From contig NZ_PNLB01000016.1 of assembly GCF_013822795.1 (NCBI RefSeq), positions 62,001-126,000 on the forward strand: a stretch of DNA of 64,000 nucleotides, given 5' to 3'. The notes beneath the pieces were generated by a model that searched no databases, had not been told where the DNA came from, and saw only the letters and a program-made list of their open reading frames with translations. Position numbers and translations under genes: made by a program. Within the stretch, counting starts at the first letter, position 1, and each line of letters starts with the position of its first letter. Shown here piece by piece: positions 42,009 through 51,483 of the stretch. Source of the stretch: Phenylobacterium sp. Lineage in GTDB: Bacteria > Pseudomonadota > Alphaproteobacteria > Caulobacterales > Caulobacteraceae.

Positions 42009-43226
42009 CTACGCCTTGGGGGCCAGTCCTTCGAAGAATGGCCGCACATAGAGAGCGGCGGCGGCCTGCGGCGTGACCCCCGGCGTCCAGTGGTGCAGTT
42101 CGGCCGCGGCGTTGATCATCGCCGTCAGCATCTGAGCGCCGACATTGACGTCCACCGGCCGCACGGAGCCGTCGGCGATTCCGTCGGAGATCAGCGAGGC
42201 GAAGCGATCCGACAGACGGTCGAAGCGGGCCAAGAGCTGCGGCTGGATGACTTCCGGGGCCGAGGTCAAGGCCGAGGCGCGCAACAACGGCGCATTGCCG
42301 TTCAGTTGATACTCGACCAGCGCGGTGGCGATGGTCGCCAAGGTCTGCAGGCCGGAGGTCGACACAACCTCGGCCTGGCGGATGGCGCGACGCATCACAT
42401 CGAAAGTGCGCTCGAAGCAGGCGACCACCAGTTCGTCCTTGGTCTCGTGGTGGTGGTAGAAGGCGCCCTTGGTGACATTCAGCCGGGCGCTGATCTTCTC
42501 GACCGAGGCGCCGACATAGCCCTCCTCGTTGATCAGCTGCGTCGCCGCGCGCAGAAAGAGCTCACTGGACGCCTCGGCGCCCGTCTTCGGGATCAGGGTC
42601 GGCAGTGCGATGGGATTCCACGCCGCGCCGGGCGCGGCGAGCCCATCGACCGTGATCGCCCAGACCCGCTGGGACACCCGGCCGAAGTCCTCCACATCGT
42701 TGCGGTGCAGCCAAACCGGCGCCCAGAACACCTCCGAAATCAGCAAGAGCGCTCGGGCGCCCAGAGCCGGCCGCGACACGTCGTGAGTTTCCGGACCCGA
42801 GAACAGCGTACGGATACGCCGGAACATGTCGACATAGGCCGTGTTGACCGAAGCGCTGTTCAGCGCCCGCACGTCGTTGAAGACCGTGAGGGGTTCGGCC
42901 TCCCCCGCCAGCATTCGCGCGCGGTAGTCGAAGTACGCGTCGAGGAACAGCTTGACCCGCGCCCGAACGTCCGGCCCGCTCTCGGCCTGGGCGATAAGGC
43001 CGTTGTAGCGATCGATCCCGCGCAGGAAGCAGGCCGCAGCCAGGTCTTCCTTGTTTCGGAAGTAGTAGATCACCCCGGTCGGCACGAGATCGAGGCGCGC
43101 CGCCACATCGGCCAGCGTCATGCCCCGCACGCCGCGTCGGTTGAGCACCTCCACGGCCGATCCCACAATAGCGTTTTTGCGCTGCTCATAGCGCTTGGTC
43201 GGTACACGGACCGTCGTCGTCGTCAT
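42009..43226 (-). CDS. Double-TetR regulator (two TetR units in one chain)
   Basis: A 405-residue protein containing two complete TetR-family units in tandem. The first HTH is at about 17-63 (GVRGMTLADVAARLDLVPTGVIYYFRNKEDL), followed by its helical ligand domain; the second HTH is at about 222-268 (GYVGASVEKISARLNVTKGAFYHHHETKDEL) with a second ligand domain to the end. TetR proteins normally act as dimers of about 200 residues, so this chain may bind DNA as a pseudo-dimer. It precedes the acyl-CoA carboxylase gene by 66 bp on the same strand and probably controls it; ligands would be acyl-CoA-like. Confidence 0.9.
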   Translation of the reverse strand: MTTTTVRVPTKRYEQRKNAIVGSAVEVLNRRGVRGMTLADVAARLDLVPTGVIYYFRNKEDLAAACFLRGIDRYNGLIAQAESGPDVRARVKLFLDAYFDYRARMLAGEAEPLTVFNDVRALNSASVNTAYVDMFRRIRTLFSGPETHDVSRPALGARALLLISEVFWAPVWLHRNDVEDFGRVSQRVWAITVDGLAAPGAAWNPIALPTLIPKTGAEASSELFLRAATQLINEEGYVGASVEKISARLNVTKGAFYHHHETKDELVVACFERTFDVMRRAIRQAEVVSTSGLQTLATIATALVEYQLNGNAPLLRASALTSAPEVIQPQLLARFDRLSDRFASLISDGIADGSVRPVDVNVGAQMLTAMINAAAELHHWTPGVTPQAAAALYVRPFFEGLAPKA

Positions 43227-43308
43227 CGATGCTGTTCTTGTTATTTAGACGACGACAGATCAGCCCCGCCGCGTCCTCCCGAACGCATGATGGCTGACCT
43301 GAGCGCGC

Positions 43309-45489
43309 TTAGCCACTCTTCAACATGGCCGTATCGATCGGAAGCTGACGAATGCGCTTTCCAGTGGCGGCGAAGATCGCGTTGCACAACGCCGGGACAA
43401 TCGGCGGGAGCGCCGGTTCGCCCAGTCCTGTCGGCGAATTGTCCGACTTGATGAAGTGGGTTTCGATCGGCGGCGCCTCATTGATGCGCATGAGCGGATA
43501 GTCGGTGAAGTTGCTCTCGACCGCCGCGCCGTTTTCGATGGTGATCGCCTGGTGCAGCGCCCCCGACAGGCCGTCCAACACCGATCCTTCGACCTGGTTC
43601 AGGGCGCCGAACGGATTGATGATGTGCCGTCCAACGTCGGCGGCCACCCATACCTTCACCAGCTTGATCGCCCCGTCGGGCGCGACCGCCACCTCGGCGA
43701 CTTCGGCGAAGTAACCCAGGTGGCTGTAGTGGAAGGCGATTCCCAGGCCCGAGCCCTTCGGCATCGTCCGGCCCCAGCCCGACTTTTCGGCGGCGAGCTT
43801 GACCACTGCGGCCATGCGGCCGGCCGCGTAGCCGGACGGCGCCTCGCCGACCATCGGCTTGTCGCCAAGCAGCTTCAGCCGGAACGCCACCGGGTCGGCG
43901 CCGGCCGCATGAGCCAGTTCGTCGATGAACGACTGCACGACGAAGGCGATCGCGTTGGAGCCAGGCGCGCGCAGCGGGCCGGTCGGCACGCCGCAGGGCA
44001 TCATGGACAGGTCGTAGCGATAGTTGGATACGAAGCGCGCCGGGAACTCGGTCGGCGACATGCCGGCGCTGCGCGCCGCCGTGCCGTTCTCGCCCAGGGT
44101 GACGAAGTGGTCGTGCCAACCGACCACTGCGCCGGACGCGTCGACCCCGCCCTTCAGGAAATGCCAGCCGGCCGGGCGATAGAAGTCGTGGCGCATGTCG
44201 TCTTCACGCGTCCAGAGCAGCTTCACCGGCGCGCCGGCATGCTTGGAGATCCAGACCGCTTCGACCATGTAGTCGTTCATCAGCCGGCGACCGAAGCCGC
44301 CCCCGCCGCGGATCATGTGAATGGTGATGTCGTCCGGCGCGATGCCCAAGGTCTTGGCGACCAGTTGGCGGCCGGGCTCGGGGTTCTGGGTCGGGGCCCA
44401 GATCTCGACCTTGCCGTCCTTGAAGTGCGCGGTGCAGTTCTGCGGCTCGAGATTGGCGTGCGAGATGAACGGATAGGCGTAAGCCGCCTCGACCGTCTTG
44501 ACCGCGCCCTTCAGGGCGGCGTCGACGTCGCCGTCGTTGCGCTCGGTCTTGCCCGGCGCGGCCTTGGAGAGCTCGACCGCCTTGGCGGCGAAACCCGTCG
44601 ACGACTGCGCCGAGGTCGGGTGCTCCGCCCAGCGCGTGTTCAGCTTGTCCCGCCCCTTTCGCGCCGCCCACCAGCTGTCGGCGACCACCGCCACGCCGGG
44701 CAGCAGGCCGTCGAGCGCAGCCCCGCCCTCGACCACGAAGGCGTCGCGCACGCCCTTGACGCCCTTGGCCGCGGCTAGGTCCGCGCCGGCCACCTTGGCC
44801 CCGAACACGGGCGCTTTCTCATAGGTCGCGTAGAGCATTCCGGGCACCACGACGTCGATGCCGAACAGCGGCTTGCCGGTGACGATGGCGTCGGTGTCCA
44901 CCTGACGCAGCGGCTTGCCGATGATCTTGTAGTCCTTGGGATCCTTCACCGGCACGGTCTTCAGGTCCGGCACCGGGACCGATGCGGCCTTGGTGGCCAG
45001 CGAGCCATAGGTCGCCTTGCGCTTGGAGCCGGCGTGATGAACGACGCCGCTGGCGGTCGTGCATTCGGTCGCCGGCACGCCCCAGCCCTGCGCCGCCGTC
45101 GCCACCAGCATCATCCGGGCTGCCGCACCGACCCGGCGCAGTTCGTCCCAGTGCAGCGGCGTGGCCATGCTGCCGCCGGCGAACTGGCGGCCATAAGTGG
45201 CGAAGTCATTCATCGCCTGCTCGGTCCGGACCTGCGCCCAGTCGACGTCCAGTTCCTCGGCGATCAACATCGGCAGCATCGTCTTGATGCCCTGCCCGAC
45301 CTCCGGGTTCTTGGAGACGATGGTCACGCTGTTGTCGGGAGCGACCCGCACATAGGCGTTGAGCTTGCCAGCCGCGCCGCCGGCTTCGGCCGCGCCGGCC
45401 TTGCCCACGACTGCAAACGAAAGCACCAGGCCCGCGCCCGCCAGGACGTCGCGGCGATTGGCCGAAGGAAGCTGGGATCCGTCCGCCAT
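43309..45489 (-). CDS. Molybdopterin-binding large subunit, isoquinoline 1-oxidoreductase type (IorB-like)
   Basis: A 726-residue large subunit of the xanthine oxidase family. The N-terminus has a twin-arginine signal (NRRDVLAGAGLVLSFAVVG), so the enzyme is exported folded with its cofactor. The chain contains two ald_Xan_dh_C2-like halves, including GGGGFGRRLMNDYMVEA, GPLRAPGSNAIAFV and the C-terminal PTGLGEPALPPIVPA with the catalytic glutamate in GLGEP. It hydroxylates an N-heterocycle or oxidises an aldehyde, using molybdopterin. The start at 45489 lies 2 bp after the iron-sulfur subunit; no FAD subunit is present, as in IorAB. Confidence 0.9.
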   Translation of the reverse strand: MADGSQLPSANRRDVLAGAGLVLSFAVVGKAGAAEAGGAAGKLNAYVRVAPDNSVTIVSKNPEVGQGIKTMLPMLIAEELDVDWAQVRTEQAMNDFATYGRQFAGGSMATPLHWDELRRVGAAARMMLVATAAQGWGVPATECTTASGVVHHAGSKRKATYGSLATKAASVPVPDLKTVPVKDPKDYKIIGKPLRQVDTDAIVTGKPLFGIDVVVPGMLYATYEKAPVFGAKVAGADLAAAKGVKGVRDAFVVEGGAALDGLLPGVAVVADSWWAARKGRDKLNTRWAEHPTSAQSSTGFAAKAVELSKAAPGKTERNDGDVDAALKGAVKTVEAAYAYPFISHANLEPQNCTAHFKDGKVEIWAPTQNPEPGRQLVAKTLGIAPDDITIHMIRGGGGFGRRLMNDYMVEAVWISKHAGAPVKLLWTREDDMRHDFYRPAGWHFLKGGVDASGAVVGWHDHFVTLGENGTAARSAGMSPTEFPARFVSNYRYDLSMMPCGVPTGPLRAPGSNAIAFVVQSFIDELAHAAGADPVAFRLKLLGDKPMVGEAPSGYAAGRMAAVVKLAAEKSGWGRTMPKGSGLGIAFHYSHLGYFAEVAEVAVAPDGAIKLVKVWVAADVGRHIINPFGALNQVEGSVLDGLSGALHQAITIENGAAVESNFTDYPLMRINEAPPIETHFIKSDNSPTGLGEPALPPIVPALCNAIFAATGKRIRQLPIDTAMLKSG

Positions 45490-45491
45490 GA

Positions 45492-45959
45492 TCAGGCCTC
45501 CGTCTTCTGGCCGGAGGCCAGTTTGATGGCCGCACGGATGCGCGTGTAGGTCGCGCAGCGGCAGATGTTCCCCGCCATGGCCTCGTCGATATCGGCGTCG
45601 GTGGGGGTCGGCTTCTCGGCCAGCAGAGCGGTCGCCGACATGATCTGACCAGCCTGGCAGTAGCCGCATTGGGCCACGTCGAGCTCGCTCCAGGCGGCCT
45701 GGACCTTCTTGCCCACGGCGCTGGCGCCGACGCCCTCGATGGTGACGATCTTCGACTGCCCGAGCCCCTCGACCGGGACCGCGCACGAGCGCATCGGCGC
45801 GCCGTCAACATGCACCGTGCAGGCGCCGCATTGCGCGACGCCGCAGCCGTACTTGGGCCCGAGTATGCCGAGGGTGTCGCGCAGCACCCAGAGCAGCGGC
45901 GTATCGCCGTCGACGTCCGCGGACAGGACCTTGCCGTTCACGTTGAGCTTGAAGGCCAT
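45492..45959 (-). CDS. 2Fe-2S small subunit, isoquinoline 1-oxidoreductase type (IorA-like)
   Basis: A 155-residue iron-sulfur protein with two [2Fe-2S] clusters. The plant-type ferredoxin domain has YGCGVAQCGACTVHVDG and a further Cys in RSCAVPVEG. The helical second domain has CGYCQAGQIM and ICRCATYTRIR. It passes electrons from the molybdenum centre of the large subunit to an acceptor, probably a cytochrome. The ATG at 45959 follows GGGAGG. It leads the two-gene operon and faces an AT-rich divergent promoter region. Confidence 0.92.
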   Translation of the reverse strand: MAFKLNVNGKVLSADVDGDTPLLWVLRDTLGILGPKYGCGVAQCGACTVHVDGAPMRSCAVPVEGLGQSKIVTIEGVGASAVGKKVQAAWSELDVAQCGYCQAGQIMSATALLAEKPTPTDADIDEAMAGNICRCATYTRIRAAIKLASGQKTEA

Positions 45960-46091
45960 GAAAGCCGCCCTCCCTGTTTCTGCTGGAATCCTAAGGGTTG
46001 GTATGGCCCCGCCGCAAGCGGAGTAAATCTGACAGAGGCCCGACGACGCGCTTGACCGCCCCGCACAACGCATGAAATTCGAGTAATTATT

Positions 46092-46107
46092 CCAAATGTA
46101 CATTTGG
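46092..46107. promoter_or_regulatory. Perfect 16-bp palindrome, candidate operator
   Basis: CCAAATGTACATTTGG is an exact inverted repeat with no spacer. It lies in the AT-rich region between the divergent IorA-like and UrcA genes, 133 bp from the first and 122 bp from the second. It looks like a dimeric repressor site. Confidence 0.5.
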
Positions 46108-46165
46108 TAATATTCTTAAACATTGGTCATTACTCCACTTTAACAAGACCAATTAGCACAACTCG

Positions 46166-46180
46166 GAATATCCAATATTC
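46166..46180. promoter_or_regulatory. Perfect 6-3-6 palindrome upstream of the UrcA gene
   Basis: GAATAT, three bases, ATATTC is an exact inverted repeat 49 bp before the UrcA start. It differs from the 16-bp palindrome further upstream and may serve a different regulator. Confidence 0.35.
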
Positions 46181-46228
46181 ATCGGCGGCTCGCAGAGACG
46201 CCACATCAAATGAATAGGGAGAGTTCAG

Positions 46229-46552
46229 ATGACCAAGTTCAGCGCCACTCTGGCCGGCGTCGCGACCATCGCCCTGGCGGCAGTTCCCATCCTGGCCCTG
46301 GCCACCGGCGCGCAAGCGGCCCCAGTCGCGCTGAAGGTGTCGGACATCGACGTCGGTTCGGCGCGCGACGCCCACACTCTGGAGCACCGGGTGGCGAAGG
46401 CCGCCGCCGACTACTGCGGCTCCGCCTCGGTCGGTCGGATCACGCTGGCGGCGCATCACGCCTGCCTGCAGGGCGCCCGCGCCGAGATCCAGGACAAGCT
46501 GGCCGTGCGCCAAGACCTGGCCGCCAGGCCGCAGAAACTCGCCCAGCGCTAG
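46229..46552 (+). CDS. UrcA-family exported protein
   Basis: A 107-residue protein with a signal peptide (hydrophobic 9-30, cleavage after AQA) and a mature domain that fits the UrcA family: VALKVSDIDVGSARDAHTLEHRVAKAAADYCG, then CLQGARAEIQDKL. Two cysteines in the mature part may form a disulfide. UrcA proteins are small periplasmic proteins of Caulobacterales and sphingomonads, with no known activity. The ATG has GGGAGAG upstream. It is followed by a GC-rich hairpin terminator. Confidence 0.8.
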   Translation: MTKFSATLAGVATIALAAVPILALATGAQAAPVALKVSDIDVGSARDAHTLEHRVAKAAADYCGSASVGRITLAAHHACLQGARAEIQDKLAVRQDLAARPQKLAQR

Positions 46553-46577
46553 TTCCGCCCGGAAGGCGGCGCGAGAG

Positions 46578-46603
46578 AGGCCCGCCCCTGCGGCGGGCCT
46601 TTG
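46578..46603 (+). terminator. Putative terminator after the UrcA gene
   Basis: AGGCCCGCC, five bases, GGCGGGCCT forms a 9-bp perfect stem followed by TTG. The U tract is short, so on the plus strand it is a weak intrinsic terminator; it also lies at the end of the convergent DUF4908-like gene. Confidence 0.5.
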
Positions 46604-46613
46604 CACGTCCGCC

Positions 46614-47384
46614 CTATTGGGCGCCTGCCGCCTGCATGACCCGGTCAGACGACGGCCGGCCGTAGAGGCCGTCGGCCGGCGTCACGGTGATCCGCATCTC
46701 GTCACCGTACAGGATCGCCGAGGGCCGACGCCCTTCGACCAGCTTCACCTTCTTCACGCGCGACAGCAGGCTGCGGCCGTCCGAACGGCGCGAGATGCGC
46801 ACCACGGCCTCGGCCGTCACGGCCGCGGCGTCAGCGACGACCGCCGACGAAGCCGGCGAGGCGTCAGCCTCGAACGGAATCAGCCGCCGCGCCGCGCGGG
46901 TTGCACGGGCGCTGGCCTGGGCCAGCTTTTCGAGCAGCGCCTGCGGGCTGAGCGGGGCTAGCCGCAGGGCGCCGCCGGCGCCGGCCAGGGCGGCAGGCGA
47001 GCCGCCGGGCCGATCGGCGGTGAATAGCGTCAGCCCGCCCAGCCGCGTGGCGCGCAACATCGGCTCGCCCAGATCGTTCTTATAGATCACGTCGCCGCGC
47101 GGGGCCGGATGCGGCCGCAGCGCCCAGATCTCGGGGCTGGCGTCGAACTTCATGTAGACGCGCGGCTGACTGCGATCGAGGACGAATCCGTCGCCGTCCT
47201 CGCTGACATAGCGGGCGATCGGTGGGCTGGCTTGGCGGCCCGATGCGGGACGATCGCCGAACAGACCCTCTCGCAGGGTCTGCGGGCCGGCCTGCGCGAC
47301 CGACGCCCAGCCGAGACTCATCGCCGCGGCAAACGCCACGGCGAAAAGCCCCAGGTACGCTGACGCCGGTCTTTCGCTCACCAT
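46614..47384 (-). CDS. DUF4908-like exported protein
   Basis: A 256-residue protein with a signal peptide (YLGLFAVAFAAAMSLGWASVAQA) and a mature part that resembles the Caulobacterales family DUF4908: DGFVLDRSQPRVYMKFD, PEIWALRPHPAPRGDVIYKNDLGEPMLR and a basic middle (ARATRAARRLIPF). Probably periplasmic or secreted; function unknown. The ATG at 47384 begins the signal peptide. A GTG immediately after is possible. It is convergent with the UrcA gene across a hairpin. Confidence 0.65.
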   Translation of the reverse strand: MVSERPASAYLGLFAVAFAAAMSLGWASVAQAGPQTLREGLFGDRPASGRQASPPIARYVSEDGDGFVLDRSQPRVYMKFDASPEIWALRPHPAPRGDVIYKNDLGEPMLRATRLGGLTLFTADRPGGSPAALAGAGGALRLAPLSPQALLEKLAQASARATRAARRLIPFEADASPASSAVVADAAAVTAEAVVRISRRSDGRSLLSRVKKVKLVEGRRPSAILYGDEMRITVTPADGLYGRPSSDRVMQAAGAQ

Positions 47385-47436
47385 CGAGCTAGGCAGATGC
47401 CCTTTGACTGGGGCGCTTTTTGGACGCGCGCAAAGC

Positions 47437-48162
47437 TTAGCCGGCCATGTACTGGCCACCGTTCAGCGACAGTGTCGATCCGGTGACATAGCCCGCGTGC
47501 TCGCCGGCCAGGAAGGCGACCATATCGGCGATCTCCTCGCCCTTGCCGAGACGGCCGACGGGAATTTGGCCGATGATCGAGGCGAGTACGTTCTCGGGCA
47601 CCGCCTGCACCATCTCGGTGTCGATGTAGCCCGGCGCGATGCAGTTGACCGTGACGCCCTTGCGCGCGTTTTCCAGCGCCAGCGCCTTGGTGAAGCCGAT
47701 CACTCCAGCCTTGGCCGCCGAATAGTTGGTCTGGCCCATCTGGCCCTTCTGGCCGTTGATCGAAGAGATGTTGATGACCCGGCCCCAGCCGCGGTCGCGC
47801 ATGCCCTCGATCACATGGCGGGTCATGTTGAAGACCGAGTCCATGTTGACGCGAATGACTTCAGACCACTGCTCAGGCTCCATCTTGTGGAAGACCCCGT
47901 CGCGCGTGATCCCGGCGTTGTTGACCAGCACCTCGATCGGGCCGAGCTCGGCGGTCACCGCCTCGACCGCCCGACCGCAGTCCTCGAACTGGCCGACATT
48001 GCCCTTCACGACCATTACGCCCAGCTCTGACGCGCAAGCCTGGGCCGCCGCCTCATTGCCGGAATAGCCGGCGGCGACCTCGAACCCGTCGCTCTTCAGC
48101 CGCTCCACGATCGCCCGGCCGATCCCCCGGGTTCCACCCGTCACGAACGCAACTCTGCCCAT
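47437..48162 (-). CDS. phaB: Acetoacetyl-CoA reductase PhaB
   Basis: A 241-residue short-chain dehydrogenase of the PhaB type. The cofactor loop is VTGGTRGIG (8-16), the NNAG motif is present, and the catalytic Ser-Tyr-Lys triad is in ISSINGQKGQMGQTNYSAAKAG. It reduces acetoacetyl-CoA to (R)-3-hydroxybutyryl-CoA with NADPH for polyhydroxybutyrate. GGAGGCGAGCCC lies before the ATG. It follows phaA by 59 bp on the same strand, giving the usual phaAB order. Confidence 0.92.
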   Translation of the reverse strand: MGRVAFVTGGTRGIGRAIVERLKSDGFEVAAGYSGNEAAAQACASELGVMVVKGNVGQFEDCGRAVEAVTAELGPIEVLVNNAGITRDGVFHKMEPEQWSEVIRVNMDSVFNMTRHVIEGMRDRGWGRVINISSINGQKGQMGQTNYSAAKAGVIGFTKALALENARKGVTVNCIAPGYIDTEMVQAVPENVLASIIGQIPVGRLGKGEEIADMVAFLAGEHAGYVTGSTLSLNGGQYMAG

Positions 48163-48221
48163 CGGGCTCGCCTCCCTCGCTTAAACTACCGGGCGCCGGT
48201 TGGTCCGACGCTCCAGGAACG

Positions 48222-49397
<1,176 letters not shown>

Positions 49398-49576
49398 GGG
49401 AGGGCTCCTCAGCTCATTTGAGGTTTTCATCTATCGATAATGGGCCGAGCTTGGGCAAGGGCGCAAACTGACTCGCCTAATCGGAGCGCACACTTTCGGA
49501 AGGCGCTCGCATCCGCGATACTGCGGTGCAAGAATGAGAATCCGCCATCGGGGGCGGGCTGATAGAGGACTGTGGG

Positions 49577-50182
49577 ATGGCTGACACCCAGGGATCCGAC
49601 GACGCCCGCGTCGTCATCAAGAAGTACGCCAACCGGCGGCTCTACAACACCGCCTCGTCCTCGTACGTCACGCTCGAGCACCTGTCTGACATGGTGAAGC
49701 AAGGCGTGGACTTCGTTGTCTATGACGCCAAGACCAACGAGGACATCACCCGCACCGTCCTGACCCAGATCATCTTCGAGGAAGAGAGCCGCGAGGGGCA
49801 AAACCTCCTGCCCATCCAGTTCCTGCGCCAGTTGATCGGGTTCTACGGCAACTCGATGCAGGCCTTCCTGCCGAGTTACCTGGAGCTATCGCTGGCCACC
49901 TTCGCCGAGCAGCAGGAGCGCATGCGCGCCCAGTTCGCCAACATCGGGCAGGGCTCGGGCCTCGGCGGGGCCTACGAAGACCAGATCCGCCAGAACCTGG
50001 CGATGTTCGATCGGGCGATGAAGATGTTCTCGCCGTTCGCCTATACGCGCCCGCCGGGCGAGCCGGCCTCCGCCGCCAAGCCCTCCGCGCCCGCAACCCC
50101 GGCCTCCGATGAGACGCTCGACGTGCTGAAGAAGCAGATGGCCGAGATGCAGGCGCAGATCGAGAAGCTCGCCAAACGCTAG
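49577..50182 (+). CDS. phaR: Polyhydroxyalkanoate synthesis repressor PhaR
   Basis: A 201-residue PhaR. The N-terminal DNA-binding domain has the family signature VIKKYANRRLYNTASSSYVTLE (cited in part: KKYANRRLYNT), followed by PHB-binding helices (LTQIIFEEESREGQNLLPIQFLRQLI) and a Pro/Ala-rich, then coiled-coil tail (LKKQMAEMQAQIEKL). PhaR senses PHB granules and represses phasin and pha genes. It is divergent from phaA. Confidence 0.92.
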   Translation: MADTQGSDDARVVIKKYANRRLYNTASSSYVTLEHLSDMVKQGVDFVVYDAKTNEDITRTVLTQIIFEEESREGQNLLPIQFLRQLIGFYGNSMQAFLPSYLELSLATFAEQQERMRAQFANIGQGSGLGGAYEDQIRQNLAMFDRAMKMFSPFAYTRPPGEPASAAKPSAPATPASDETLDVLKKQMAEMQAQIEKLAKR

Positions 50183-50210
50183 CTTAACCTCGCCCCGCTA
50201 GGCTCCCGGC

Positions 50211-50534
50211 ATGACTTCGCCCATCGATCCTATCCGCAGGCCGAACGCGGCGCGGCGCGTAAAGCGCTCCGACAACGCCGCGCGGGGCGAATCGACGGAT
50301 CGCGGCGTGCCGGCGGTCTACGAACCCCCGCCGCCGCCCGCGCCATCGCGCGTCACTGCGCGTCCCGAAGCGGCCTTCGCCGCGCATGTGCTCGGCCAAG
50401 ACGGTCAGAAGCGCGGTCTGCGCGGCGGCAAGGAGACGCTCGACAGCGCCCGCAGCCTCTACAACAAGATTGAGTACTCCGGCGCCGCCGACCGGCGCAC
50501 GCCCAAGGGCCGCACGGCCAAGACCGAGGTCTAG
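50211..50534 (+). CDS. Small disordered hypothetical protein
   Basis: A 107-residue, Arg/Pro-rich and probably disordered protein (IDPIRRPNAARRVKRSDNAARG, a poly-Pro stretch EPPPPPAP), with a short helical segment HVLGQDGQKRGLRGG in the second half. It starts 28 bp after phaR and may be co-transcribed with it. No family is recognised. Codon third-position GC is normal for the genome. The stop overlaps the convergent XRE-like gene (CTAG). Confidence 0.6.
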   Translation: MTSPIDPIRRPNAARRVKRSDNAARGESTDRGVPAVYEPPPPPAPSRVTARPEAAFAAHVLGQDGQKRGLRGGKETLDSARSLYNKIEYSGAADRRTPKGRTAKTEV

Positions 50535-50845
50535 CGCCCCTTCAGCCGAGTGATTTCGGTTTCCAGCACCGCCACTCGTTTCTCCAGCGCCAGCAGGCGG
50601 CCGGTCAGGTCGCCCTGGCCCGGCACGGGCGTCGAGATCCCGGCGCGGTCAGCGATCTCCGCGGCCGGCGCCCCCAGCAGGTCGGCGAAAATGCCTACCT
50701 CCTCGGCGGAAAGTTCCCGCTGGTCCTTGAACACCAGGACGATGTCGGCCTCGCTCATGCCGGCAGCGGCCGCGAGAATGCGTTGGTTCAGCCCACGTTC
50801 GGCGAGCTTTTCCTCGAACCATTGGCGATCGAAGAACAGCGCCAT
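50531..50845 (-). CDS. XRE-like HTH protein with C-terminal coiled coil
   Basis: A 104-residue protein. Residues about 5-65 resemble a Cro/XRE helix-turn-helix (LAERGLNQRILAAAAGMSEADIVLVFKDQRELSAEEVGIFADLLGA). The last 30 residues form a short leucine-rich coiled coil (LTGRLLALEKRVAVLETEITRL). Probably a small DNA-binding dimer. The ATG at 50845 is preceded by an in-frame GTG that is also possible. Target unknown. Confidence 0.7.
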   Translation of the reverse strand: MALFFDRQWFEEKLAERGLNQRILAAAAGMSEADIVLVFKDQRELSAEEVGIFADLLGAPAAEIADRAGISTPVPGQGDLTGRLLALEKRVAVLETEITRLKGR

Positions 50846-50911
50846 CACCCGGGTCCGGCTTGGCGCCGGTCTTGCTTAACCAGGAGTGAATCCATTGCCG
50901 ACGGGACTCCT

Positions 50912-50980
50912 ATGTTCGCCATCGCCACCCGCTTCTTCGATCTGGCCGTCGTCACCCTGATCTTCTCCGCGCTGACCTGA
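50912..50980 (+). CDS. Possible 22-residue single-helix membrane protein
   Basis: MFAIATRFFDLAVVTLIFSALT, cited as MFAIATRFFDL plus AVVTLIFSALT, is a complete ATG-to-TGA frame with 20 of 21 internal codons ending in G or C. The composition is that of a single membrane helix. There is an AGGAG only about 28 bases upstream, so the ribosome site is weak. It sits alone between two leftward genes. Could be chance. Confidence 0.3.
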   Translation: MFAIATRFFDLAVVTLIFSALT

Positions 50981-50983
50981 GGC

Positions 50984-51412
50984 TTAGTAATCGCCCTGGC
51001 CGAAGTCGACGTCGCGGCGCGCCGAGACGATGGTGACGATGAAGCCGGCCAGCACGTCCAGCAGCACCATCACGGTGAGCAGGAAGAAGGTCGAGGTCGC
51101 AAAGGCCGGCGCCAGCAGGAACTCGACCAGGCAGCCGACGAACAAAAGCATCGACAGGGCATGATTCACGATCGCCGTCCGGCGACTGGTCGTCGACTTC
51201 AAAAGCTCGATGAACAGCACGATCAGGCCGGCCAGCAGCAGCAGGTCGCCCAGCGTCACCGGCCACTCGGCCGCCGAGTTCATGGCGATCGTGAACAGCG
51301 GCTCGGTCATGCGGATGGTCGCCTCCTGCGAGGCGAAGCCTCCGGCCAGGGTCAGCACGACGATGTTGTAGGCGAGCACGGGCAGGGCCAGCAGCGGCAC
51401 GGCGGCGAACAT
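50984..51412 (-). CDS. Four-helix integral membrane protein
   Basis: A 142-residue protein with four predicted membrane helices (LLALPVLAYNIVVLTLAGG, LGDLLLLAGLIVLFIELL, ALSMLLFVGCLVEFLLAPAF, FLLTVMVLLDVLAGFIVTIV) and an acidic C-terminal tail. No family is certain. A GGGGGAGGGG ribosome site precedes the ATG at 51412. A longer frame upstream would overlap the glycosyltransferase gene and is not supported. It may be co-transcribed with that gene, 71 bp upstream. Confidence 0.75.
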   Translation of the reverse strand: MFAAVPLLALPVLAYNIVVLTLAGGFASQEATIRMTEPLFTIAMNSAAEWPVTLGDLLLLAGLIVLFIELLKSTTSRRTAIVNHALSMLLFVGCLVEFLLAPAFATSTFFLLTVMVLLDVLAGFIVTIVSARRDVDFGQGDY

Positions 51413-51483
51413 CGAAACCCCTCCCCCTTCGGGATCGAGCAGGAGCTTCCGCTGCTTCTCCAGGCGCGACAAGCGCTCGGCCC

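Larger units (their letters stand above)
45960..46228. other. AT-rich divergent intergenic region
   Basis: The 269 bp between the IorA-like gene and the UrcA gene hold no gene. The segment 46075-46190 is strikingly AT-rich for this genome and contains two perfect palindromes (listed separately). It should hold both divergent promoters. Confidence 0.6.
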
